Positions 31,936-39,527 of a stretch of 41,005 nucleotides of DNA are shown in pieces. The position numbers were made by a program, and so were the translations under genes. Under the pieces are notes generated by a model. The model had not been told where the DNA came from. It searched no databases and was given only the letters and a program-made list of their open reading frames with translations. The stretch spans positions 78,789-119,793 of the forward strand of contig JAKAYT010000001.1 in NCBI GenBank assembly GCA_021826685.1. Reading direction: 5' to 3'. The stretch comes from Thermoplasmata archaeon (GTDB lineage: Archaea > Thermoplasmatota > Thermoplasmata > Lutacidiplasmatales > UBA184). Every line of letters starts with the position of its first letter. Positions within the stretch are counted from its first letter, which is position 1.

Positions 31936-32705
31936 CCAAATCTCCCGGTGATGTACTCCTCGGTGAGTTTCTGAGTGGGTCGCTCGAACAGCACTTCGGT
32001 GGGAGCGACTTCCACGAGGCGGCCCTGGTAGAAGTATGCGGTCCGGTCGGAAACGCGGGCCGCCTGGGCAATGCTATGGGTCACGATGACGATGGCGATT
32101 TCACGCTGGAGCTCCTCTACGGTCTCCTCGACCCGTTGCGTCGAAATCGGGTCGAGGCTACCGGTGGGTTCGTCCATCAGCAGGACGCGAGGCTTGACCG
32201 CGAGCGCGCGCGCGATGCATAGGCGCTGCTGCTGCCCCCCCGATAGTTCGAACGCCGGGCGATCGAGGTTTCCCTGAAGTTCCTTGAGCAGCCCCGCCCG
32301 TTCTAAGGAGTGGCCAACGATTCGATCGAACTCGCTCGGGTCGGTACCGTTGAGGCGCAGACCGAACACGACGTTGTTGTAGATGGACATGGGAAACACG
32401 GCCGGCCGCTGGAACACCATCCCGATGCGTTGGCGCAGGAACACGGGGTTCACGCGCGGATCGTGGATGTCCTGCCCCTGATAGTGGATAGCTCCTTCAA
32501 CGCGCAGGCCCGGGGTCGTCTCGACCATTCGGTTGAGCGTGCGTATGAAGGTGGTCTTGCCGGAACCCGAGGGCCCGATGACCGACGTCACCTGACGGTC
32601 GGGCACGTCCAGCGTAACGTCGTCCAGAATGGTGCGCTCCGGCGTACTCACCCTCAAGTTCCGCACTTCGATGATCGGGGGCCCGACCGGCGCCGGGTCC
32701 GTCAC
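31932..32705 (-). CDS. pstB: Phosphate ABC transporter ATP-binding protein PstB
   Basis: Energises phosphate import. At 257 residues it has Walker A GPSGSGKTTFIRTLNRM (the TLNRM extension is PstB-specific), Q-loop VFQRPAVFPMSIYNNV, signature LSGGQQQRLCIARAL, Walker B VLLMDEPTGSLDPIST and H-loop VTHSIAQAARVSDRTAYFY. The EYITGRFG C-terminus is also family-typical. ATGA-type overlaps with pstA upstream and phoU downstream indicate tight coupling. Confidence 0.96.
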   Translation of the reverse strand: MTDPAPVGPPIIEVRNLRVSTPERTILDDVTLDVPDRQVTSVIGPSGSGKTTFIRTLNRMVETTPGLRVEGAIHYQGQDIHDPRVNPVFLRQRIGMVFQRPAVFPMSIYNNVVFGLRLNGTDPSEFDRIVGHSLERAGLLKELQGNLDRPAFELSGGQQQRLCIARALAVKPRVLLMDEPTGSLDPISTQRVEETVEELQREIAIVIVTHSIAQAARVSDRTAYFYQGRLVEVAPTEVLFERPTQKLTEEYITGRFG

Positions 32706-33601
32706 TGGAACAGCCCCCGCAGGCGGCGCCGGTAGCGGTCCGTGATGACCTGAATGGCGATGTTGACCGTCAGCGAGATCACGATCAGCAGGAAGGCGGC
32801 CTGGAACGCCAGCGTCAGGAACGATCCCTCGGTGCTGGGGAAGTCGTAGAAGTTCCAGATCGCCCCGGTTAGGTAACTGGTCGGCTGGAGGAGACCGGTA
32901 ACCGTAGAGGAACTCCAGCCGGCCGTGTAAACGAGGGGAGCCGTCTCGCCCAGACCGATGGCCATGGCCAGGAAAACGCCGGAGAGCATCGTGGGCAGCG
33001 CGATCGGCAACGCCACCCGCACCAAGTACTGGGACCGCCGCGCTCCGAGCGCCAGCGTCGCCTCGCGTTGGGCCCGGGGAACGGAGGCGAAGCCGATGTC
33101 GGTGGTCCGATAGACGAACGGAACCATGAACACTCCGAGCGCGACCCCTCCGGCGAGCGAGTTGAACCCCCAGTGGGTATAGAGCACGAGAGCGTAGTAG
33201 CCAAAGTACCCGATCACGATGGCCGGAACCCCGGCTAGCACGTTACCGATGACCCGGGCCGAGCGAGCGACCGCCGGGGGCGCGTACTCCGCCGTGTACA
33301 TCCCCGATAGGACCCCGATCCCCACCGCAAATGCGGTAGCGATTCCGATGAGAAACAGCGTCCCGATGATCATCGCGTGAAGGCCTCCACCCAGGCCCAC
33401 CTGATCTTCGGTGAACGTGCCCCAGGTAAAGGCCGGGACCGCCCGCGCGGAGATCCAGTAGACCATGTCGAGGAGGGGGAAGAGAACGGCCGCGAAAGCG
33501 AGGAGGAGGAGCCAGCGTACTGCCCGATCGAGCGCGAGTCGGCGGCGCACGTGCCCCGTCGGATTCAGCAGCGAGTGGTCCTCATCGTGACCAACGACCA
33601 T
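32702..33601 (-). CDS. pstA: Phosphate ABC transporter permease PstA
   Basis: One of the two channel subunits of the Pst importer: 299 residues, six predicted helices, with the permease loop VPRAQREATLALGARRSQYLV (EAA motif) and the PstA-like SGMYTAEYAP and GLGETAPLVYTAG. The cytoplasmic N-terminus is polar. It starts five bases after the pstC stop, so it is co-transcribed. Confidence 0.95.
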   Translation of the reverse strand: MVVGHDEDHSLLNPTGHVRRRLALDRAVRWLLLLAFAAVLFPLLDMVYWISARAVPAFTWGTFTEDQVGLGGGLHAMIIGTLFLIGIATAFAVGIGVLSGMYTAEYAPPAVARSARVIGNVLAGVPAIVIGYFGYYALVLYTHWGFNSLAGGVALGVFMVPFVYRTTDIGFASVPRAQREATLALGARRSQYLVRVALPIALPTMLSGVFLAMAIGLGETAPLVYTAGWSSSTVTGLLQPTSYLTGAIWNFYDFPSTEGSFLTLAFQAAFLLIVISLTVNIAIQVITDRYRRRLRGLFQ

Positions 33602-33606
33602 GGGGC

Positions 33607-34617
33607 TCAGATCCCTCCCGTGGCGGCTGCGATCATGTCGGAGTGGGTCGCTCGCTGCCCCACGACGTTCACGACCACCGCGATGGCGAGGAGGACCAGG
33701 GCGTACTCGACGAGCGCCTGGAGAAGCGACGGATAGGTGAACGCGCTATCGAGCTGATAGAAGATGAAGGAGGCGATCGTGGTGGACCCCCCGTAGAAGG
33801 TCGAGGGGATTTGCACCGACGCCCCGATGACCATCGCGACCGCGACCGCCTCTCCGATGGCTCGGCCGAACCCTAGGAACAAAGCGCCCCAGAGCCCGCC
33901 GCGGGCCACGCTAAAACGGACTCGACGAGTCACCTCCCACTGGGTGGCGCCGAGAGCTAGTCCCGCCTCGACCAGGTCCTTCGGGACGTTGCGGAGCGAC
34001 TCCCGCATGATGGCCGTAGTCAGTGGGATCACCATGATGGTCAGGATGAAGACGGCCAGGAGAAGTCCCGTCCCACCCGCGGTGTCCGCCCGGGTGCCGC
34101 CGAACCCTGGGATGAACCCGATGACATTCTGGAGCGTGGGCTCGAGGGTGGACCCGAAGTACGGCGCGAGGATGACGTAGCCCCAGATGCCGTAGACCAC
34201 GCTCGGGATTCCCGCGAGCAGGTTGGTGAGGATCGTCAGCGGGCGGCTCGCGATCGGAGGGAGATAGACGGTCAGGGATATCGCGATGGCCAGGCTCAGG
34301 GCGCCCGCAAGGATCAGGGCCATGATGGCGGTGATCGCGGTGCCGACGGCAAAGATCCCGACCCCGAACGACCCCGAGTCGGTCAATGGGTCGAAGAGAT
34401 AGTTGAGGCTCCAAAACGACCCACCAAAGTTCCTCAGCTCCGAAGCATACAGGAGCACGATCACGATCGCGGCAACGAGGACGAGCGGAAGCAGAGCGAC
34501 AGGGCTCCCCAACCATGCGCGCCAACCGCTGCCGCGCGGAGGGGGAAGAGCGGGGGAGGGCGTAGCGGCCATGCCCTCCCCGCCCGGAACAGGTTCGTTT
34601 CCGATGGTCGGGTCCAA
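33607..34617 (-). CDS. pstC: Phosphate ABC transporter permease PstC
   Basis: The partner channel subunit: 336 residues, about six helices after a Pro/Gly-rich cytoplasmic N-terminus. Family features include GIPSVVYGIWGYVILAPYF, the EAA loop VPKDLVEAGLALGATQWEVT and GFGRAIGEAVAVAMVIG. It starts 13 bases after the pstS stop. The first ~35 residues are variable and a downstream Met (at about 34572) could also serve as start. Confidence 0.95.
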   Translation of the reverse strand: MDPTIGNEPVPGGEGMAATPSPALPPPRGSGWRAWLGSPVALLPLVLVAAIVIVLLYASELRNFGGSFWSLNYLFDPLTDSGSFGVGIFAVGTAITAIMALILAGALSLAIAISLTVYLPPIASRPLTILTNLLAGIPSVVYGIWGYVILAPYFGSTLEPTLQNVIGFIPGFGGTRADTAGGTGLLLAVFILTIMVIPLTTAIMRESLRNVPKDLVEAGLALGATQWEVTRRVRFSVARGGLWGALFLGFGRAIGEAVAVAMVIGASVQIPSTFYGGSTTIASFIFYQLDSAFTYPSLLQALVEYALVLLAIAVVVNVVGQRATHSDMIAAATGGI

Positions 34618-34630
34618 AGATCGAGACCCC

Positions 34631-35866
34631 CTAGGAGCTCACGCTCACCGCACCGAGGGCCTGGACATCGTAGCCCACTACGGTCGGGGTCAGCGGTAGG
34701 AAGTTCACCTCGGCCGCGTAGGATGCCCCGAACGTCATGGCCCACTCCAGGAAGTTGACGACCCAGGTTTGTTTGCTGGGATTCGCGGGGTGCGTCGAGA
34801 TTAGGATGTACTCGAGGTTGGTGTCGGGGTAGGGCGTCGGGTACTGGGCGGTCGGCAGGGTTCCACCCCCGCCGAGCTTGAGGTCGGTGGCCCCCGGGAC
34901 TCCCCCGAGAATGAGGCTGATTGCCACGCTGGGGGGTTGGAGGTTCTTCAGAGCCAGGTTGGCGTCCTCGCTGATGTTCTGAGCCGAGGGCAAGATGTAG
35001 TTCGCCGGATTGGTCCCGTTGAGGATGGCCGCCTCGTCACCGAGCGCCGCGTACTGCAGGCTCGAGTCTGCTTGGATCTCCGACAGGTAGCTGATGCCGA
35101 TGTAGGCGAGGCCGTACGGGGTCGACTCTAGCCCGGAAACCATTCCGGCGTTGCCCTGGTAGCCCTTCTGGTCGGCCAACCACGAGTACGTGGTTCCGTA
35201 GCCGCCGGTCCAGCCCGACCAGGACATGTACATCATGCTGGTCCACATGAACGTGTCCCCGCTTCCGTCGGAGCGGTGGAGGGGCACGATCGTCTGGTCC
35301 GGGAGAGCGACGCCGGGGTTCGCCGCCTGGATCAACGGGTCGTTCCACTTCGTGATCTTCTCCGAGTAGATCATCGCCAGGACGGTCCCGTTGAGGTTTA
35401 GGTGGACCGTGACCCCCGGGATGTTGTAGACCGCCAGTTGGGCCGAAATCGCGATAGGTACGTTGATCAGGCTGTAGTTGGCCGCGAGACTCGGGAGCAG
35501 ATACGCATCCGTTCCACCCATGTCGACCGTGCCGGCCTCGGCGGAGCTGATCCCGGTGCCGCTACCGGTTCCCTGCGGGGAGATCTGGATGTTCGGATAG
35601 AGGGCCGTAAACTTGGGGCCAAGTATGTTCATGTAGGGAAAGATCAACGTGGATCCCGTTTCCAATAGGGTGTACTTCGTCGCCCCCGAGGAGCCGCCGT
35701 GGCTACTGCCGAGGAGGTAGCCACCTCCCAGCCCGGCGCCGAGCAGGATCACCGCGACCGCGATGGTCACGCCCAGGCCGATCCTACGACTCCCTCGATG
35801 GCGCAACGGTGCCCCTTGCATAATACCGTCATTCGTCGTGGTCGCGCTCCCTGAACCCTCACTCAT
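34631..35866 (-). CDS. pstS: Membrane-anchored phosphate-binding protein PstS
   Basis: Extracytoplasmic phosphate receptor of the Pst importer. From ATG 35866 it has 411 residues: a basic cytoplasmic lead, one membrane anchor at about residues 27-50 (GVTIAVAVILLGAGLGGGYLL), then a Gly/Ser linker and the binding domain. Phosphate-contact motifs are ETGSTLIFP, GTGSGTGISSAEAG, VDMGGTDAYL and HRSDGSGDTF. There is no lipobox Cys, so it is held by the uncleaved anchor, common in archaea. The ATG lies inside the end of the upstream regulator gene (8-base overlap); the longer open frame is rejected for that reason. Confidence 0.94.
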   Translation of the reverse strand: MSEGSGSATTTNDGIMQGAPLRHRGSRRIGLGVTIAVAVILLGAGLGGGYLLGSSHGGSSGATKYTLLETGSTLIFPYMNILGPKFTALYPNIQISPQGTGSGTGISSAEAGTVDMGGTDAYLLPSLAANYSLINVPIAISAQLAVYNIPGVTVHLNLNGTVLAMIYSEKITKWNDPLIQAANPGVALPDQTIVPLHRSDGSGDTFMWTSMMYMSWSGWTGGYGTTYSWLADQKGYQGNAGMVSGLESTPYGLAYIGISYLSEIQADSSLQYAALGDEAAILNGTNPANYILPSAQNISEDANLALKNLQPPSVAISLILGGVPGATDLKLGGGGTLPTAQYPTPYPDTNLEYILISTHPANPSKQTWVVNFLEWAMTFGASYAAEVNFLPLTPTVVGYDVQALGAVSVSS

Positions 35867-36833
35867 GGCTTTCGTTGCCTCCTGTATCGTCCTCGCTGGG
35901 AGGACCGTGCAATGAAGGGCGCGCAGGTTGCGCGGAGTCGAGAGCGATCTCGGCAAGGTCCATGCCATAGGCCACGATGCGATCGAGAGAGTGCAATGCC
36001 CAGCCCAGCGAGACCACCGCCAAGGGGGGCGGAGGGTTGACGGATCGCGCTGCGATTAAGCGGTCTACCAGTGCTCGCCCCGTCTCACGCAGAGCGACCC
36101 CGAGATCCAGCGCGGCGTTGGCGCTGCCGACTCGAGGATCGACCAGCAGGACCAGCGCACCGTCGACGTAGTCCGAGGCCTGGTGATGGAATTCGGTCAG
36201 GAGGCGGCGCTCCGCTTCGGCGGGTTCGGTCTCTATCCAGCGGGCGCCGTGGATCGCGATGAGCACCGCATGGTCCCCGATCCGCTCGAGAGCCCGTGAC
36301 GCTTCGAGCCATCGGATCGGGTTGACCCTTTCGCGAAGACCAGATTCTCGAGGGTCCCGCCAAGCCCGAGTGACCCTCCGCTGCACCTCCCAGGCAAGAG
36401 CGTCAACGAGGTTGTCGCGCTCGTCCCAGTCTTCTTCACGGGCGCTCGAAGCGTTCCCGAACCCGGCATCCCGCAGGAGATCCAGCACGCATTCGCCCAG
36501 ACGGAAGGTGAGTTGGGACAGACGGGGCGGGTTCTGGGGGTCGAGACCATAGAGCACGAGGTCCCCGCGTTCATCATCGAGCCGGGCCCGGGCTCCGAAC
36601 CGCTCCCGGAAAGACGAGACCACGTCCCGGGTGCTGCTTCGGATCCCTCCCTCTTGGTGAACGACGATCCTCGGGGTGGCCGAGACGTACGCTGCGACCA
36701 ACTCCCGGAAGACATGTTCTGCGGGCGCGTCCGACTCCAGCTGGATCAGCCGGGGAGAAACCGACCGCCTACGGGGCAGAGTGTGATCCCGAGCTCCCCC
36801 CGAGACTCGGCCCGTTCCTTGCGCTGCCATCAT
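35859..36833 (-). CDS. PhoU-like phosphate regulator lacking the AbrB DNA-binding domain
   Basis: A 324-residue protein heading the pst operon. Residues ~30-85 (APAEHVFRELVAAYVSAT, STRDVVSSFRERFGA) match the linker domain of archaeal PhoU-family regulators. The remainder resembles PhoU repeats, with ASRALERIGDHAVLIAIHG and HSLDRIVAYGMDLAEIA as the metal-binding helices. Archaeal homologues usually start with a SpoVT/AbrB swapped-hairpin domain; here only ~28 basic residues (including TLPRRRSVSPR) precede the linker. Upstream DNA is promoter, not coding. It probably senses or relays phosphate status for pstSCAB; direct DNA binding is uncertain. Leaderless start at ATG 36833 (or 36830). Confidence 0.75.
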   Translation of the reverse strand: MMAAQGTGRVSGGARDHTLPRRRSVSPRLIQLESDAPAEHVFRELVAAYVSATPRIVVHQEGGIRSSTRDVVSSFRERFGARARLDDERGDLVLYGLDPQNPPRLSQLTFRLGECVLDLLRDAGFGNASSAREEDWDERDNLVDALAWEVQRRVTRAWRDPRESGLRERVNPIRWLEASRALERIGDHAVLIAIHGARWIETEPAEAERRLLTEFHHQASDYVDGALVLLVDPRVGSANAALDLGVALRETGRALVDRLIAARSVNPPPPLAVVSLGWALHSLDRIVAYGMDLAEIALDSAQPARPSLHGPPSEDDTGGNESHE

Positions 36834-36856
36834 CGGTCATGCTGACCGCCCCAGTA

Positions 36857-36866
36857 GGTTTATAGT
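36857..36866 (-). promoter_or_regulatory. TATA box of the phosphate operon
   Basis: ACTATAAACC on the minus strand is centred about 28 bases upstream of the ATG at 36833, giving a leaderless mRNA. It includes the first TATAGT repeat unit, so a protein bound to the array could compete with TBP. Confidence 0.65.
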
Positions 36867-36906
36867 AATCGAATAAAGAATATAGTTTAACCCTTACTAA
36901 TATAGT
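36861..36906. repeat. Three TATAGT boxes spaced exactly 20 bases apart (pho operator candidate)
   Basis: TATAGT occurs at 36861, 36881 and 36901, with a weaker TATATC at 36921, each exactly 20 bases after the last, about two helical turns. The second and third share an extended AATATAGT. The array sits over and upstream of the TATA box of the PhoU-like/pst operon, in DNA much more AT-rich than the rest of the window. Confidence 0.7.
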
Positions 36907-36973
36907 GTGAGCAATAGACCTATATCCCAACGTACACCGGCGCCCCTCTCGCGCCGGACGTTTCGAGGGCAGG

Positions 36974-37537
36974 TTAGCCTACGGGTGAGAACTCGGCTCT
37001 CTCGGCGGCGAGCATCTCGTGGGGCGTCTTCGCACCGCGATAGCGTCGAAAGCGAGACTCATTCACGTGGAAAAACGCCGTGCTCCCGTGGAACGCGTCC
37101 AGCAATTTCCGAGCCGCTGCTTCCTGGCCGGACACGGCCAACGCTGCCGCGAAGGCCTCCGCCGTGTTCAGTTGCCCGACACGTCCGAAGTGCTGAGGGT
37201 TTGTGGCCAATAGAAGGGGTAGCCGGCGGTGGTGGGCCGGCGGAACCGTGGTCCCACCAAGCGACCCTCGCTCCGACAGTCGGTTCCAGGAACAGTCCAC
37301 GACCAGGAAACCGTGCCGTTCTGCGTACAGCCGGTCCTGGGCCGAGAACACGATGGGCGCATACGGATCGAGAACGATGGGAGGACCGGGAGGAGGGTGG
37401 GGCGATCGCCGGACGATCCCGCGCGCCAGAAGTCGGCGGCCCGTGCACGCCTTCGGGTGATCGTCCCCGCGGATCTCCACCCACAGTGGGAACGAGCGGT
37501 CCCTACGGGGGTTGCGCGTAGTCCCGGAAGATCGCAT
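36974..37537 (-). CDS. tsr3: rRNA aminocarboxypropyltransferase Tsr3 (DUF367 family)
   Basis: Transfers the 3-amino-3-carboxypropyl group from SAM to small-subunit rRNA (the m1acp3-psi modification in eukaryotes and archaea). Core motifs of the family are present: GDDHPKACTGRRLL, IVLDPYAPIVFSAQDR, FLVVDCSWNRL, RRLPLLLATNPQHFGR, and LNTAEAFAAALAVSG followed by FHVNESRFRRY. ATG 37537 gives 187 residues and overlaps the aldolase stop by about 35 bases; GTG 37480 (168 residues) is an alternative but removes part of the first strand. Read in the same direction as the aldolase and probably co-transcribed. Confidence 0.9.
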   Translation of the reverse strand: MRSSGTTRNPRRDRSFPLWVEIRGDDHPKACTGRRLLARGIVRRSPHPPPGPPIVLDPYAPIVFSAQDRLYAERHGFLVVDCSWNRLSERGSLGGTTVPPAHHRRLPLLLATNPQHFGRVGQLNTAEAFAAALAVSGQEAAARKLLDAFHGSTAFFHVNESRFRRYRGAKTPHEMLAAERAEFSPVG

Positions 37538-38477
37538 GGAGCTCACGGGCGAGGACGAGCGCTTCGTTGCGGGGTCGCTGCCACATGTTGCGACCGAAGA
37601 TGATCCCGGTCGCGCCGGCGTCCAGCGAGGAACGGACCTTGTGCAAGAGATCGGCATCGGAGATCTTCGCCCCGCCCGAAACGAGCACCATCGCTCGACC
37701 CGCGCTCTGGACGACTTTGTGGAACGATTGCTCAGGGGTAAGGTCGAGGTGGTTGTAGGGCGGCGGCGAATCCACGTCCCTCTCGGAACGGACCGGGTAG
37801 TTCACCTTCACGACGTCCGCCCCGAGCTCGAGGGCGACCCGAGCGGCGTAGTCGACTGCGTACAGGCTCTCCTTGCCTCCCTTTTTGTCGACGAACTCGC
37901 CCCGAGGATAGGCCCAGACAATCAACGGCATCCCGAGGCGGTCGGCCTCGGCGCGTACCTCCTGGAATTGCCGGAAGTCCCGGTCCTGCGCAGGCGACCC
38001 GACGTACACGGTGTAGCCCACCGCGTCCGCGCCAAGACGGACGGCATCCTCGACGGTCCCCGTGAGCGGGCTGAACGCTTCCGCATCCGGCGGGATGTTC
38101 GTCTTCCCGTTGATCTTCAGAATGAGGGGAACCTCACCGGCGTACTCCCCGAAGTACTTCTCGGCGAGCCCGATGTGCAACGCGATCGCGCTGAATCGAC
38201 CGTCGCGCGCAAGCTCGAACTGGTAGTTCGGATCTTGCGCCGCGGGGTTGTCAAAAAAGTCGACCGGACCATGCTCGAGCCCTTGATCGATAGGTAGCGC
38301 GAGCAGGGTGCCCCCGCCCGGACCATGCGTATAGAGCATTCGCTTGAGTCGGGCATACTTCCCCAGCGAAAGCCCCATTTCCGACAGGCGAGGGCGCAGA
38401 GGAGCGCGCGGAGGGCTCTTCGCGGGGGGTGCGGCCGGGTGCGGACCAGTGTGGGTCGAAGAGGAACTTTCGGACAT
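37503..38477 (-). CDS. Class I fructose-bisphosphate aldolase, DhnA/FbaB archaeal type
   Basis: Schiff-base aldolase for fructose-1,6-bisphosphate; DhnA-family relatives also make precursors for aromatic amino acids (ADTH synthase). Start ATG 38477 gives 324 residues and lies about 35 bases from a TATA box; the longer frame is excluded. Seen: the acidic/base LLALPIDQGLEHGP, PLILKINGKT, the Schiff-base lysine in LGADVVKVNYP, and the phosphate-binding ends VLVSGGAKIS and GIIFGRNMWQR. The N-terminal 35 residues are Ser/Pro-rich and disordered, an extension beyond the usual start near MGLSLGKYARL. Function as glycolytic or gluconeogenic aldolase is most likely. Confidence 0.92.
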   Translation of the reverse strand: MSESSSSTHTGPHPAAPPAKSPPRAPLRPRLSEMGLSLGKYARLKRMLYTHGPGGGTLLALPIDQGLEHGPVDFFDNPAAQDPNYQFELARDGRFSAIALHIGLAEKYFGEYAGEVPLILKINGKTNIPPDAEAFSPLTGTVEDAVRLGADAVGYTVYVGSPAQDRDFRQFQEVRAEADRLGMPLIVWAYPRGEFVDKKGGKESLYAVDYAARVALELGADVVKVNYPVRSERDVDSPPPYNHLDLTPEQSFHKVVQSAGRAMVLVSGGAKISDADLLHKVRSSLDAGATGIIFGRNMWQRPRNEALVLARELHAIFRDYAQPP

Positions 38478-38509
38478 GAGAGAACCCGCTCTTCGAAGCC
38501 GGAGGCGCG

Positions 38510-38516
38510 ATTTAAC
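38510..38516 (-). promoter_or_regulatory. TATA box of the aldolase-tsr3 pair
   Basis: GTTAAAT on the minus strand, 33-39 bases before the ATG at 38477, in otherwise GC-rich DNA. It implies a leader of fewer than about 15 bases. Confidence 0.5.
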
Positions 38517-38642
38517 GGTTGGTCCCTGCTCCGATCCGGAGCCGGGCGGGGGACCCGGGCGGGACCGAGAAGGGGCTCGGGCAAGCATCTAAGGCACGGC
38601 ACGTGTTCTCGTTCGACGCTCTCGAGGTGACTTCGTCCCCAG

Positions 38643-39527
38643 ATGCGTCCGCAGGTCGTCATCGTCGCGACCATGGCGATCAACGCCGTGCTGTTCGCGA
38701 TCAACATCCTGGTGGCGGTTCCGAGCGGGAGCCGGGCGGTACTGTCCCAGGCGATCTACTCGATCACCGATCTCGTCGGTGCGTGCCTCATTCTGTGGGG
38801 GTTCTACGCCTCCCAGCGAGCGCCGACCGCGGACCATCCGTTCGGTTTCGGGAAGGAACGCTTCTTCTGGGCGTTCATGGCCTCGTTCATCGCGTTCACT
38901 ATTGCGGGCTTGGTCGTACTCGTGACCGGGCTCGAACGCGTCTACAACCCGACGGCGATATCCGATCCGTTCGGCGGTGTGGTGGTTGTCGGGATCTCTC
39001 TCGCGGCCAGCGTCGGCGGCATCGTGGTCGCGCTCTACGAGCTGCGGCAAGCCCGGGAGACCGTCCAGAGCCTCATGGAGAGCGCTCACTTGGGGGTGAA
39101 GACGATCTTCTTCCAGGACATCGTGTCGATCGGCGCAAGCGCGGTCGCGTTCGTCGGGATCGGCCTCGTCGCGGTCGGGCACGTGAACGTCGCCGACGGC
39201 ATCGCGGCCTGCGTGGTCGGCGGCCTTCTCATTGCCGGCGGGTTCGTGATCAGCGCCGAGAGCCGGGAGCTCCTGATCGGCAAGTCGATCCCGCCGCAGA
39301 TCGCCCGACGGATTCTCGGATTCGTCGAGCGGGATCCGCGCCTCCGTGGAGTGCGCTCCCTTCAGTCGATGATGCTGGGACCCGACGACGCGCTAATCGC
39401 GTTGAGGGTCAACTTCATCGACGGACTTACGACGGATCAAGTCGAGAGAGAGATCGACATGATCTCCGCGGCATTGCGCGCCGAGTTCCCCGCGATCCGC
39501 CACATCATCATAGAGCCCGAGTCGTAG
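38643..39527 (+). CDS. Cation diffusion facilitator transporter (SLC30A9/ZnT9-like subgroup)
   Basis: A 294-residue CDF antiporter with about six helices and a C-terminal cytoplasmic ferredoxin-like domain (from ~residue 205). The loop motif HPFGFGKERFFWAF is characteristic. The canonical metal-site residues are changed: the second helix has SITDLVGA with only one Asp, and the fifth helix has FFQDIVSIGA, with Gln-Asp where zinc exporters have HxxxD. These traits fit the ZnT9-like subgroup rather than zinc exporters such as YiiP. Transported ion uncertain. Its 3' end overlaps the convergent MFS gene by 20 bases. Confidence 0.88.
   Translation: MRPQVVIVATMAINAVLFAINILVAVPSGSRAVLSQAIYSITDLVGACLILWGFYASQRAPTADHPFGFGKERFFWAFMASFIAFTIAGLVVLVTGLERVYNPTAISDPFGGVVVVGISLAASVGGIVVALYELRQARETVQSLMESAHLGVKTIFFQDIVSIGASAVAFVGIGLVAVGHVNVADGIAACVVGGLLIAGGFVISAESRELLIGKSIPPQIARRILGFVERDPRLRGVRSLQSMMLGPDDALIALRVNFIDGLTTDQVEREIDMISAALRAEFPAIRHIIIEPES

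Noticed and set aside
32702-36833. Second ABC system or phosphonate transporter
   Set aside because: PstSCAB motifs and PhoU partners identify it clearly as a phosphate importer.
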